The notes under the pieces are model-generated. The model saw nothing but the letters and a program-made list of their open reading frames with translations, ran no database searches and was not told the DNA's origin. From Methylovulum sp. (GTDB lineage: Bacteria; Pseudomonadota; Gammaproteobacteria; Methylococcales; Methylomonadaceae), in assembly GCA_016919605.1 (NCBI GenBank), contig JACXTQ010000029.1, positions 1 to 15,646 on the forward strand: a DNA stretch of 15,646 nt, in the 5' to 3' direction. Numbering within the stretch: position 1 is the first letter of the stretch; the number at the start of each line of letters is the position of its first letter. A program made the translations under genes and the position numbers. This document shows, one piece after another, positions 7,401 through 14,553 of the stretch.

Positions 7401-9550
7401 GATCCTGGCCCCATAATCTCGGCCAGTTCATTTTGCACAGTAAGTGGAAGATCATCCCAATGTTTAGTAAGTATATCTTGTAGCTTATGTTCTTCGCCAC
7501 TGGGTATTGATGCTGTTTGATCAATTTCTTCGGTAGATACCGAAAGAAGCTTGAGCGCTTCATGTGTAGGATAATGGAATTTCAAACGGTAATTTGCATC
7601 ATGGATAGCTTCGAATTCTGTGACAAGCATTTTCATGTCCAGTCCAACACCACATACATATGTCCACGCACGTGATCGAGTTATTGCAGTGAAAAGCATA
7701 TTGCGCCGTTTTTTTTCTTCAATTTCACCAGAACAATATTCTGCATTAATAACTAAAACAACAGGAGCCTCATTTCCTTTTGCCCTGTGAATATGTGTAA
7801 TAGCAATCGAGCCATTTATAAAAAGCTTATCTTTTGACGAAGTAACTCCTACCAAGTGCCCATCTAGTCCCTCACCTCGAAGAGCAGTTATGACTTGAGA
7901 TCCAATAGAACGACTGGTGTAAGAGTTTGGAATGACAATTAAAAAATCAGTGAACTCAAGCTCTTCGCTATCAATAAGTCGTTTTATTTCATTAGCAATC
8001 CATTGATATTGTTTTACATAATCAGGAAAATATTTGAATTGTATAGAGCTTTCGGGGTTAAGTAATTTTCCAAAAAAGTCAGGGATACTCTTAGGATCAC
8101 GTTCTACAGTTACATCATGATTAAAACCAAGACTACCATTATATTCTCGATAACCTAGACGACGCCAAATATTAGGATCAGGAAACATCTGTAAAACTTC
8201 GGTACAAGCAGTTCCAAAACCTAAACCATGTGCGGTAACAAGTGTCCAAGGTGGATTACGGTAGCAACGTGGCAACACAATGTCTTGTTGAGGCTCATCT
8301 GCCTGATTAACAAGCTTAACAAGCGGATTCCCATTTTCGTCAGTGCCAAACAAATCGATTTCACCTGGCATTTTATAGTTACCAAGATTTTGAAGATCAT
8401 CATATGCCCATACAATACGTTTTGGTTCCTTTGTTAGACGGTATATAAGTCTGAAAAACGAGGTAGGTAAATCTTGAGCTTCGTCAATTAAAACCACATC
8501 ATATAAATTTAGATCTTTAGTACCTAATGCTTTTAAAGCTTCTGTACAAGCTCCTCCAAATGCATTTGAAGAACCAAACATACGAGAAGCGGTTCCGAAA
8601 TCTCGAAAAGAACATTCAATTTGCTTAATTGTATTTGAATATACTCCAGGTTTCTCCCAATTACCCCACGCATGCATAACATGTAGCTTATCCCAGTTTG
8701 GCTTTTCATCAATTTGGGTATAAACAAAACGAGTGAGAAGGTCTTCAAATTGCTGATAGAGGGATCGCGTATTAAAAGTGACAACAATATTCCAATCTGG
8801 TCGTTTGACGTGAAGATAGGCGGCTTTAAGTGCAAGAACAACTGTTTTCCCCGATCCAGCTAAGCCACGAATACGCTGGGGTCCATTAACATATTCAATC
8901 GCTCCTCGCTTCTGCCAAAGATCAAGATTTGCAATTTGCGCCTCAATAGCCTTTATGGTCGCGCCGTAAGAATCACCCCGTTTTATTTGCTCCCGTTTTT
9001 TGGCAGGAGTTATCCGAGAAATACGTTGAATAGCCGCGTTTAGGTGTTGTACACCAACGTCATCTAACTGGTCATCTGCTGGCAAAATTGGTAAGTCGAT
9101 AAGATGATCCAGCGATAGTAGAATAGCGCCATCTTCTAAAATATATTGGCTTTTGATAGGGTGAATGCTGACCGTTGTAATATCGACGATCAATTTCCTG
9201 CCTTTACGCAACTCTTTGAAAAAATTTAGCTTATTGTAAATTGCGGCATAAAGTTGTTCTTGCCTTGAAACAATTGCTTGCGGAATTGATGGGCTATCCT
9301 GACTTACTGTATCACCGCCTTGATAAGAATAGAGGTCAAAAACAATTACGCCACGATCTCGTGAAATTAGAACCGCGTCAAACTCAATCCGTACATCATC
9401 AATGGTGAGAACTGGATAGCCTATATATAGAGTTCCCTTCATTTTGGCAGTTCGCACAGATTGGACAAATTCCTTAACCGTATGATGATCTCGATATTCA
9501 CCAAAAATTACATCCAAATCGTTGTCGATATCTGAAACAAATTCGCTCAT
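7397..9550 (-). CDS. NERD-like domain / superfamily 1 (UvrD-like) helicase fusion
   Basis: A 717-residue protein. Residues about 40-80 form a strand-rich core (IGYPVL, RIEFDAVLISRDRGVIVFDLYSY) resembling the nuclease-related NERD domain of the PD-(D/E)XK group, but the usual E-x-K is replaced by D72-L73-Y74, so nuclease activity is doubtful. The motor follows: Walker A GLAGSGKT (229-236, K235), Walker B IDEAQD (355-360), a UvrD-type HRAKGNEAPVV motif around K591 and arginine-rich ITRSR (623-627). All motifs needed for ATP-driven translocation appear intact. The ATG is preceded by AGGA about 9 bases upstream. It is the first gene of a two-gene operon and overlaps its partner by ATGA. The A/T-rich codons point to horizontal acquisition. 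Exact substrate is unknown; a defence role is inferred from domain architecture and mobile context. Confidence 0.85.
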   Translation of the reverse strand: MSEFVSDIDNDLDVIFGEYRDHHTVKEFVQSVRTAKMKGTLYIGYPVLTIDDVRIEFDAVLISRDRGVIVFDLYSYQGGDTVSQDSPSIPQAIVSRQEQLYAAIYNKLNFFKELRKGRKLIVDITTVSIHPIKSQYILEDGAILLSLDHLIDLPILPADDQLDDVGVQHLNAAIQRISRITPAKKREQIKRGDSYGATIKAIEAQIANLDLWQKRGAIEYVNGPQRIRGLAGSGKTVVLALKAAYLHVKRPDWNIVVTFNTRSLYQQFEDLLTRFVYTQIDEKPNWDKLHVMHAWGNWEKPGVYSNTIKQIECSFRDFGTASRMFGSSNAFGGACTEALKALGTKDLNLYDVVLIDEAQDLPTSFFRLIYRLTKEPKRIVWAYDDLQNLGNYKMPGEIDLFGTDENGNPLVKLVNQADEPQQDIVLPRCYRNPPWTLVTAHGLGFGTACTEVLQMFPDPNIWRRLGYREYNGSLGFNHDVTVERDPKSIPDFFGKLLNPESSIQFKYFPDYVKQYQWIANEIKRLIDSEELEFTDFLIVIPNSYTSRSIGSQVITALRGEGLDGHLVGVTSSKDKLFINGSIAITHIHRAKGNEAPVVLVINAEYCSGEIEEKKRRNMLFTAITRSRAWTYVCGVGLDMKMLVTEFEAIHDANYRLKFHYPTHEALKLLSVSTEEIDQTASIPSGEEHKLQDILTKHWDDLPLTVQNELAEIMGPGS

Positions 9551-9693
9551 TTATGGTTTCCTATAATAATTTTTTGGCAGATGTTTAAACCGAAATACGC
9601 TTCAATTCAAGAGTGACCTCATTCAAAAATGTTACCCCCCTCTACAAAATTGTCCTTAACAACAGTTTTTTATCTTTTAGTGGAAAATTTGAA

Positions 9694-9716
9694 CCCCAAA
9701 GCTAGATAATTTGGGG
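9694..9716. promoter_or_regulatory. Palindrome upstream of the helicase operon
   Basis: CCCCAAA (9694-9700) and TTTGGGG (9710-9716) form a perfect 7-bp inverted repeat around a 9-base AT-rich centre, about 145 bases upstream of the helicase ATG. There is no T-run after it on either strand, so it is not an obvious terminator. It could be an operator or a structural part of the element. The rest of 9551-9914 shows no gene and no convincing promoter that I could fix by eye. Confidence 0.35.
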
Positions 9717-9914
9717 ACATAATTGGTTATTGCATTCTATGCGTTTGCATTACAGATCAATAATAGCAGGATGATCTCATAAATGTTAGGCTAGCTATCG
9801 CCGTTCACAACTTACTACCTCTGTTTTGGCTAAATAAATCCACCAATGTATCCTTATGGCATACAGATGAACTCCATGTCGCAAATTGCTTGCCGTAAAG
9901 CGGACGGTCGTGGG

Positions 9915-9989
9915 TGTCTCTAAATGGCCGAACTGAGACCACCAGTGTCAGGTTCAATCCAAGAATATTTTGAAATTGTCAGATCAAGT
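9915..9989 (-). repeat. Iterated subterminal repeats of the right end
   Basis: Mirror image of the left array. Aligned on TGTC (complement of GACA), copies sit at 9977-9980 (AATTGTCAGATCAAG), 9946-9949 (AGTGTCAGGTTCAA) and 9915-9918 (GGTGTCTCTAAA), spaced 31 and 31 bp. The innermost copy, read on the minus strand as TTTAGAGACA, resembles the innermost clear left copy TTTTAGACA. The matching layout on both ends argues against coincidence. Confidence 0.6.
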
Positions 9990-10002
9990 TCAGCGTTTTA
10001 CA
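9974..10002 (-). repeat. Right terminal inverted repeat
   Basis: On the minus strand this 29-bp end starts TGTA and finishes with ACTTGATCTGACAATT (9989 to 9974), the same 16-bp core and the same tip-to-core distance as the left end. Confidence 0.8.
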
Positions 10003-10009
10003 GGTAACG
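10003..10009. repeat. Right copy of 7-bp target-site duplication (GGTAACG)
   Basis: Exact copy of 6451-6457, immediately after the TACA tip of the right end. The two copies imply that the uninterrupted locus ran from the SNF2 stop codon through one GGTAACG into TGCTCAAGGCG. The sequence from here to 10068 holds a T7 run (10031-10037) without a convincing preceding stem. Confidence 0.75.
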
Positions 10010-10068
10010 TGCTCAAGGCGCTATAAGTCGTTTTTTTGCAGCCCGCCAGTAGCTATTTCGGCATCCTA

Positions 10069-10098
10069 TAGACCCTATTGCGTTTTTATGGCTATACT
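10069..10098 (+). promoter_or_regulatory. Possible sigma70-type promoter of the PNPOx-like gene
   Basis: A -10 hexamer TATACT (10093-10098, 5 of 6 to consensus) lies 18 bases after TAGACC (10069-10074, 4 of 6 to TTGACA). Transcription would start near 10105, leaving a leader of about 30 bases that contains the GGAG ribosome site. It lies outside the mobile element. Confidence 0.4.
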
Positions 10099-10133
10099 TC
10101 TTTGCACAAGCCATCAATGACCCGGAGCAAACC

Positions 10134-10790
10134 ATGAGTGACCTATACGGCAAGCAACATCTTTCCTTACAAGAACAGTTCGACACCCGTAATTTGGCTG
10201 ATAGGGTGGAACAAATCATCGTCCATCCCGAACTGGACGATATGCACAAGGGCTTTATCGAAAGCCGTGACATGCTGTTTTTGACCACGGTTGACCATCG
10301 CGGTTATCCTACCTGTTCGTACAAAGGCGGGGTGCCGGGCTTTGTTAAGGTGTTGGACAGCAAAACCTTGGCATTTCCTAGCTACAATGGTAATGGCATG
10401 TTTTTGTCGATGGGCAATATCAGCGCCCATGATAAGGTCGGTTTGTTGTTTATAGATTTTACCACCCCGCACCGCGTCAGGGTGCATGGCATAGCCAGTA
10501 TTGACGGTAATGACCCTTTGTTGGGCGAATTTCACGAGGCGGAATGGGTGGTGCGGGTGACGGTCACGGAGGTGTTTGTCAATTGTCCGCGCTATATCCA
10601 TACCTACCAACGGGTGGCCACGTCCAAATATGCCCCGCAAGCGCATTGCCCAACGCCGCCGCCGCAATGGAAGCGCATCGATGCGCTTCAGGATGCCCTG
10701 CCCGAAGCTGATCGGCATATTGCTACGGCGTGTGGCGGCACTATTACGCCAGAAGAATATGGCATGTTGTTGATGAAGGGTGAGGGTTAA
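10134..10790 (+). CDS. Pyridoxamine 5'-phosphate oxidase-like, FMN-binding split-barrel protein
   Basis: A 218-residue protein of the PNPOx-like split-barrel superfamily, whose members bind FMN or F420 and act as oxidoreductases. Visible family segments are MLFLTTVDHRGYPTCSYKGG (47-66), LAFPSYNGNGMFLSMGNI (79-96), VGLLFIDFTTPHRVRVHG (102-119) and a C-terminal block with CPRYIHTYQRV. This pattern matches the uncharacterised oxidoreductase branch rather than true PdxH. GGAG lies six bases before the ATG, fixing the start. It appears monocistronic: a mobile element lies upstream and a repeat pair downstream. Physiological substrate is unknown. Confidence 0.88.
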   Translation: MSDLYGKQHLSLQEQFDTRNLADRVEQIIVHPELDDMHKGFIESRDMLFLTTVDHRGYPTCSYKGGVPGFVKVLDSKTLAFPSYNGNGMFLSMGNISAHDKVGLLFIDFTTPHRVRVHGIASIDGNDPLLGEFHEAEWVVRVTVTEVFVNCPRYIHTYQRVATSKYAPQAHCPTPPPQWKRIDALQDALPEADRHIATACGGTITPEEYGMLLMKGEG

Positions 10791-10870
10791 GCCTAAAGCT
10801 CTATATGGGGTTCAGGGTCTTTTACTGAAAATGTGTGGAAAGCCGTTAATAAGTCTGGCGACCTTAAAAA

Positions 10871-10905
10871 TACCCGTCATTCCGGCAGGGATTGCCGGAA
10901 TCCAG
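10871..10905 (+). repeat. Interspersed palindromic repeat, left arm of a 35-bp perfect inverted pair
   Basis: A 35-bp sequence whose exact reverse complement is at 11023-11057. The unit is itself palindromic: ATTCCGGCA, five bases, TGCCGGAAT. The sequence class (CGTCATTCC...GGAATCC) is, from memory, a widespread family of small proteobacterial intergenic repeats similar to Neisseria and methylotroph repeats. It starts 80 bases after the PNPOx-like stop. Confidence 0.85.
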
Positions 10906-10923
10906 ATGCCAAGGATGGCATCT
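10904..10923. repeat. Secondary hairpin attached to the left repeat arm
   Basis: AGATGCC (10904-10910) pairs perfectly with GGCATCT (10917-10923) around a six-base loop. It shares two bases with the left arm, so the transcript would form two stacked stems. Confidence 0.6.
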
Positions 10924-11005
10924 GCCAACTTCGTACAGTTAAAAATGACAGGATTGTTCGTTTTTTTTTTCGTTCAATTTCTATCATTTTTGCGTGATTA
11001 TTAGC

Positions 11006-11023
11006 GTTCACATCCCTGTGAAC
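11006..11023. repeat. Secondary hairpin attached to the right repeat arm
   Basis: GTTCACA (11006-11012) pairs perfectly with TGTGAAC (11017-11023) around TCCC. It abuts the right arm as the AGATGCC hairpin abuts the left. The centre, 10924-11005, holds a T10 run (about 10961-10970) and no gene I would accept. Confidence 0.6.
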
Positions 11024-11057
11024 TGGATTCCGGCAATCCCTGCCGGAATGACGGGTA
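11023..11057 (-). repeat. Interspersed palindromic repeat, right arm
   Basis: Exact reverse complement of 10871-10905 over 35 bases. The two arms enclose 117 bp and could fold into one long cruciform or RNA stem between the PNPOx-like gene and the ABC operon. This may insulate the two transcription units; that effect is inference. Confidence 0.85.
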
Positions 11058-11176
11058 GATTTATGGTCGTTATATTTATTAATGGCAAAAAGACCTTGAA
11101 ACCATATAGAGCCAAAAACATTCTCACACGCCATCTTGCAGACACGTTAAAATAGCGTACTTTAAACGTTTGCAAG

Positions 11177-12148
11177 ATGATGGGTTTTATGAAATTTAAT
11201 GGCTTTCTTATTGCATGTTGCCTTATCGCCCATGGCGCGGTGGCTTCGGAAAAAACCACCCTCCGTATTGGTGTCCAAGCCACGGGTACGGTGGCTTGGG
11301 AATTGGTAGCCTTAGAAAAAACGCCCGCCGATGATTACACGCTGGTTGTCCAACAAGTCGCCAATGCCGAAGCGGGTAAGGTGGCGTTGCAATCGGGGGC
11401 GGTGGATGTGATCGTCTCCGATTGGTTGTGGGTGTCCAGATTACGTTCTACGGGTGCGGATTTTACCTTTTACCCGTATTCAAGCACCTCTGGCGCGTTG
11501 GTGGTGGCTAACGGCAGCCCCATCCGTTCGCTTAAAGATTTGGTGGGCAAGCGTGTGGGTATTGCCGGTGGCGAACTGGATAAAAATTGGCTATTGCTGC
11601 AAGCGTTGGCACAACAAGAACATGTGGATCTTAATGCTTCGGTGAAAAAAACGATGGGTGCGCCGCCGTTGTTAAATGAACAACTGTTGCAAAACCGCGT
11701 GGATGCCTTGCTGACGTATTGGAATTTCGCCGCCCGCCTGGAAGGCCAAGGGTATCGGCAGGTTATTGATGGCAAGGCCATTTTAAAAGGCCTAGGGATT
11801 AGCGAAACAGTGCCCACGTTGGGTTATGTGTTTAAGCAAAGCTGGGCGGCGGCGCATACACAGGTGCTTAAGCATTTCTTGGCCGACAGTTCGGCGGCAA
11901 AAAACCAATTATGCACATCCGATGCCGCGTGGCATGAGGTGTTGCCCTTGACGCAAACCGAGGATGCGGGAACGCAAGCCATTTTGCGCCAGCATTATTG
12001 CGAGGGCAATGTCAGCCAATGGGGTAATAAGGAACAGCAGGCCGCCGCGCGTATTTATAGCATACTGTATTCATTAAGCGACCATCAGCTCACAGGCCCG
12101 TCCGAAACCCTGCAAGCAGGCACATTCTGGACTCCCGAAGCGTTTTGA
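11177..12148 (+). CDS. ABC importer substrate-binding protein, nitrate/sulfonate/taurine type
   Basis: A periplasmic binding protein of about 320 residues. An N-terminal signal peptide is visible (MKFNGFLIACCLIAHGAVA, likely cut before SEK), which favours the ATG at 11189 over the upstream ATGs at 11177 and 11180. The mature protein starts TLRIGVQATG and has the lobe pattern of SsuA/TauA/NrtA-like proteins: GAVDVIVSDWLWVSR, a hinge at SLKDLVGKRVGI and VDALLTYWNFAARLEG. Two C-terminal cysteines (QLCTSD and HYCEGN) could form a disulfide. It is first in a tight operon, with its TGA overlapping the permease start. The ligand cannot be inferred from sequence; no sulfonatase, nitrate reductase or thiamine gene is nearby. 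Confidence 0.88.
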   Translation: MMGFMKFNGFLIACCLIAHGAVASEKTTLRIGVQATGTVAWELVALEKTPADDYTLVVQQVANAEAGKVALQSGAVDVIVSDWLWVSRLRSTGADFTFYPYSSTSGALVVANGSPIRSLKDLVGKRVGIAGGELDKNWLLLQALAQQEHVDLNASVKKTMGAPPLLNEQLLQNRVDALLTYWNFAARLEGQGYRQVIDGKAILKGLGISETVPTLGYVFKQSWAAAHTQVLKHFLADSSAAKNQLCTSDAAWHEVLPLTQTEDAGTQAILRQHYCEGNVSQWGNKEQQAAARIYSILYSLSDHQLTGPSETLQAGTFWTPEAF

Positions 12149-12891
12149 AATTACTCCAAACACTGTTGCCGGTAGCGTCCTTACTGGCATTGGTCGCCCT
12201 TTGGCAAGGTATGACGGTTATGGTTGGCAGCCATACCTTACCTAGCCCGTACACGGTCGCGGTGGTGTTGTGGCAAGCCATTGTCTCAGGGCAATTGCCG
12301 TATCATTTGGGCATGACCTTGCTGAGGCTGGTGGTGAGTTTCAGCATTGCCATGCTGATGGGGTCGGCCATTGGTATTGTGCTGGGGCGTAACCAGAAGC
12401 TGAACGCGTTTTTTGATAACTGGCTGGTGATTTTTCTCAACGTTCCCGCGCTGGTGACGATTATCCTCTGTTATGTTTGGCTGGGTTTGGTGGAATCAGC
12501 GGCGATACTGGCGGTGGTCATCAATAAATTGCCTAATGTCATTGTCACGGTCAGGGAAGGTACCCGCGCCTTGGATCATGATTTGTTGGATATGGCGCGT
12601 TGCTACGGGTTTGGTAAGCGCAAAACCTTATGCCATGTCATCTGGCCGCAATTGCACCCCTTCATTATGGCGGCGACCCGTTCAGGCTTGGCGTTAATTT
12701 GGAAAATCATCTTAGTGGTCGAGCTGTTAGGGCGCAGTAATGGCATGGGTTATCAATTGCATTTATTTTTTCAATTGTTTGATGTCGCCAGCATCCTAGC
12801 CTATACCATTGCGTTTGTGGTTGTGATGCAAGTTATTGAATTTACTGTATTAAAGCCTTTGGATAAAACCGCGTTGCGGTGGCGGCGATGA
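12145..12891 (+). CDS. ABC importer permease, nitrate/sulfonate/taurine type
   Basis: A 248-residue inner-membrane protein with about six hydrophobic helices, beginning with LLPVASLLALVALWQGM and ending near SILAYTIAFVVVMQVIEF. The cytoplasmic coupling (EAA) loop is recognisable around DMARCYGFGKRKTLCHVIWP, where the ATPase docks. The start is a TTG that overlaps the binding-protein stop as TTGA, since no ATG or GTG lies in a sensible place. The stop overlaps the ATPase start by ATGA. Length and order match SsuC/TauC/NrtB-like permeases. Confidence 0.9.
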   Translation: MKLLQTLLPVASLLALVALWQGMTVMVGSHTLPSPYTVAVVLWQAIVSGQLPYHLGMTLLRLVVSFSIAMLMGSAIGIVLGRNQKLNAFFDNWLVIFLNVPALVTIILCYVWLGLVESAAILAVVINKLPNVIVTVREGTRALDHDLLDMARCYGFGKRKTLCHVIWPQLHPFIMAATRSGLALIWKIILVVELLGRSNGMGYQLHLFFQLFDVASILAYTIAFVVVMQVIEFTVLKPLDKTALRWRR

Positions 12892-13616
12892 ACATTAACA
12901 TCCACCACAAATCTTATCCGGCGGTAGGCAAGGCGTTAGCTAAACCTGCGATAGCGGATTTTGCCCTGACCCTTAATGACGGGGAGTTTGTTTGTCTGGT
13001 CGGCCCTTCCGGTTGTGGCAAAACCACTTTGCTGAACATCTTGGCAGGGCTGGATAAGGATTATGACGGTGAGATCAAAGTAGGGCAGTCGGCACAGCCG
13101 AAAATAGGCTATGTTTTCCAAAATCCGCGCTTGTTGCCTTGGCGTACCGTCCGCGAAAACATCGAACTGGTATCTGGAAAGAAAACGTCTTCCGACACCA
13201 TTGAGGCCTTGCTGGAAGCCATGCAATTGACCAGTGTCCAGCACGTTTATCCCGAACGCCTGTCATTGGGCATGAGCCGACGGGTCGCGATTATCCGTGC
13301 GTTTGCCGTCAATCCTGATGTCTTGCTGATGGACGAGCCGTTTGTGTCGCTGGACGCACCGACTGCCAGACAGGTGCGGGAATTGCTGATGCAGCTTTGG
13401 CAACAACGTCCGCACAGTGTCTTGTTTGTCACCCATGATTTGCGCGAGGCCATTGCCTTGGCGGATAAGTTGGTGTTCTTGTCGGCCTCGCCGATGAGTG
13501 TTGTCCGCGAAATGGCCGTGCCGATTGCGCGTAGTGAACGCAATAATGAAGCGGCGGTTGAGGCGTTCAGGCAACAGCTTAAACACGACTATCCAGACAT
13601 CAATGGGCTTTTGTAA
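12888..13616 (+). CDS. ABC importer ATP-binding subunit, nitrate/sulfonate/taurine type
   Basis: A 242-residue ATPase that powers the upstream permease. Using the ATG at 12888 (ATGA overlap with the permease stop), Walker A is GPSGCGKT (39-46), the Q-loop VFQNPRLLPW has Q78, Walker B is LLMDEP with D149 and E150, and the switch histidine is H183 (VTHD). The signature at 125-129 is LSLGM where this subfamily usually has LSGGM, so one conserved glycine is replaced by leucine. A GTG nine bases upstream is an alternative start. The last 60 residues have the usual regulatory tail of SsuB/TauB-like proteins. Confidence 0.9.
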   Translation: MNINIHHKSYPAVGKALAKPAIADFALTLNDGEFVCLVGPSGCGKTTLLNILAGLDKDYDGEIKVGQSAQPKIGYVFQNPRLLPWRTVRENIELVSGKKTSSDTIEALLEAMQLTSVQHVYPERLSLGMSRRVAIIRAFAVNPDVLLMDEPFVSLDAPTARQVRELLMQLWQQRPHSVLFVTHDLREAIALADKLVFLSASPMSVVREMAVPIARSERNNEAAVEAFRQQLKHDYPDINGLL

Positions 13617-13653
13617 TCTTTGGCAACCCTAAACTAACGGACATCAACAAGCA

Positions 13654-13671
13654 GACGTTGCCGTGCAGCGT
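13654..13671. repeat. Short palindromic element, copy 2
   Basis: GACGTTGCCGTGCAGCGT matches 16 of 18 bases of the element at 228-245. The stem ACGTTGC/GCAGCGT has one G-U wobble, and GCAG/CTGC extends it outward with unpaired bases. It sits between the ABC operon and uppP and has no T-run after it. Confidence 0.55.
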
Positions 13672-13728
13672 CCCTGCGTTTGCAAATCGCTTCAATATCT
13701 CTTCTACTTCTCCACACTCACATTAACT

Positions 13729-14553
13729 ATGGATCTCATACTACTGATTAAAGCCTTTATCCTAGGCATTGTTGAAGGCTTGACCGAATTTTTGCCCATA
13801 TCCAGCACCGGACATTTGATTTTGGTGAGCGATTTGTTAAATGTCAACGATGAGAAAGGCAAGGTGTTTGCCATTGCCGTACAAGTCGGGGCGATTTTGG
13901 CGGTATGCTGGGAATATCGCCGCAAAATCGCCGCCGTGATTATGGGCTTGCCTAGCGAAAAATCGGCGCAAAAATTCGCCATCAATTTGGCGATTGCGTT
14001 TATGCCGCTGGCCGTTTTAGGGCTATTGTTTGGCAAGGCCATTAAGGCCGAGCTGTTTAAGCCGGTTCCTGTCGCCTTGGCGTTTATTGTCGGGGCGTTG
14101 GTGATTATCTGGGTGGAAAAACGCGAGCATACTATCCGTGTGCAGGAAGTTGAAGATTTAAGCTGGCTAGATGCCTTAAAGTTAGGCTTGGCACAAGCCT
14201 TCGCGCTGATTCCTGGCACGTCACGTTCAGGGGCGACGATTATCGGCGGGTTGTTGTTTGGCTTATCACGCAAGGCCGCGACCGAATTTTCTTTTTTTCT
14301 GGCGATCCCAACCCTAACGCTGGCCAGTGCCTATGATGTTTACAAACACCGCGAGCTATTGGATTTTGCGGCGGATGCACCACCGTTCGCGGTGGGTTTT
14401 GTCGCCGCTTTTATCAGTGCCTTAATTGCTATTAAAGCGTTGCTCCGCTACATCAGCCACCATGATTTCATTGTTTTTGCGTGGTATCGCATTGTTTTTG
14501 GCTTGGTAGTGTTGATAACCGCGTATAGCGGTTTGGTGCAGTGGAAACCTTAA
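13729..14553 (+). CDS. uppP: Undecaprenyl-diphosphatase UppP (BacA)
   Basis: An integral membrane enzyme that removes a phosphate from undecaprenyl pyrophosphate, recycling the lipid carrier for peptidoglycan; it is linked to bacitracin tolerance. I chose the ATG at 13729 (MDLILLIKAF), which gives 274 residues, the family's length. The open frame extends 22 codons upstream to a GTG, but that stretch runs into the palindromic repeat and does not look like UppP. Both signature regions are intact: EGLTEFLPISSTGHL (16-30, with E16, E20 and H29) and PGTSRSGAT (162-170, R166). Multiple hydrophobic helices run to the C-terminus. No clear Shine-Dalgarno is visible. The tilS start overlaps its last 13 bases. 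Confidence 0.96.
   Translation: MDLILLIKAFILGIVEGLTEFLPISSTGHLILVSDLLNVNDEKGKVFAIAVQVGAILAVCWEYRRKIAAVIMGLPSEKSAQKFAINLAIAFMPLAVLGLLFGKAIKAELFKPVPVALAFIVGALVIIWVEKREHTIRVQEVEDLSWLDALKLGLAQAFALIPGTSRSGATIIGGLLFGLSRKAATEFSFFLAIPTLTLASAYDVYKHRELLDFAADAPPFAVGFVAAFISALIAIKALLRYISHHDFIVFAWYRIVFGLVVLITAYSGLVQWKP

Larger units (their letters stand above)
6458..10002. mobile_element. Non-autonomous transposon-like element carrying a helicase/DUF2290 operon
   Basis: This 3545-bp unit is bounded by inverted repeats (6458-6486 and 9974-10002) that match at 22 of 29 positions without gaps, including a perfect 16-bp core ACTTGATCTGACAATT and TGTA...TACA tips. It is flanked by a 7-bp direct repeat. Both ends carry further direct copies of the core at 31-32 bp spacing. 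The interior is visibly more AT-rich than the backbone on either side. TG...CA tips plus iterated subterminal sites are typical of elements moved by the retroviral-integrase-like DDE transposases (Tn7, Tn5053/Tn402, Tn552 and IS21 groups). No transposase gene or remnant is visible, so movement would need one acting in trans. Family assignment is inference; the repeats and duplication are seen directly. Confidence 0.75.

Noticed and set aside
6458..10002. Assigning the element specifically to Tn7-like transposons
   Set aside because: Tips and iterated sites fit, but Tn7-like elements duplicate 5 bp and the flanks here match over 7 (or 9) bp, and no tns gene is present. Only the broader integrase-like DDE group is suggested.
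10006..10037. Terminator ending in the T7 run downstream of the mobile element
   Set aside because: No stem of convincing length precedes the T-run; only AACG/CGTT at long range.
10780..11004. 74-codon plus-strand ORF after the PNPOx-like gene
   Set aside because: It runs through the palindromic repeat and a poly-T run that encodes a string of Phe; no ribosome site. It is a by-product of the repeats.
13704..14273. 189-codon minus-strand ORF opposite uppP
   Set aside because: Antisense shadow of uppP, whose catalytic motifs are clear on the plus strand.
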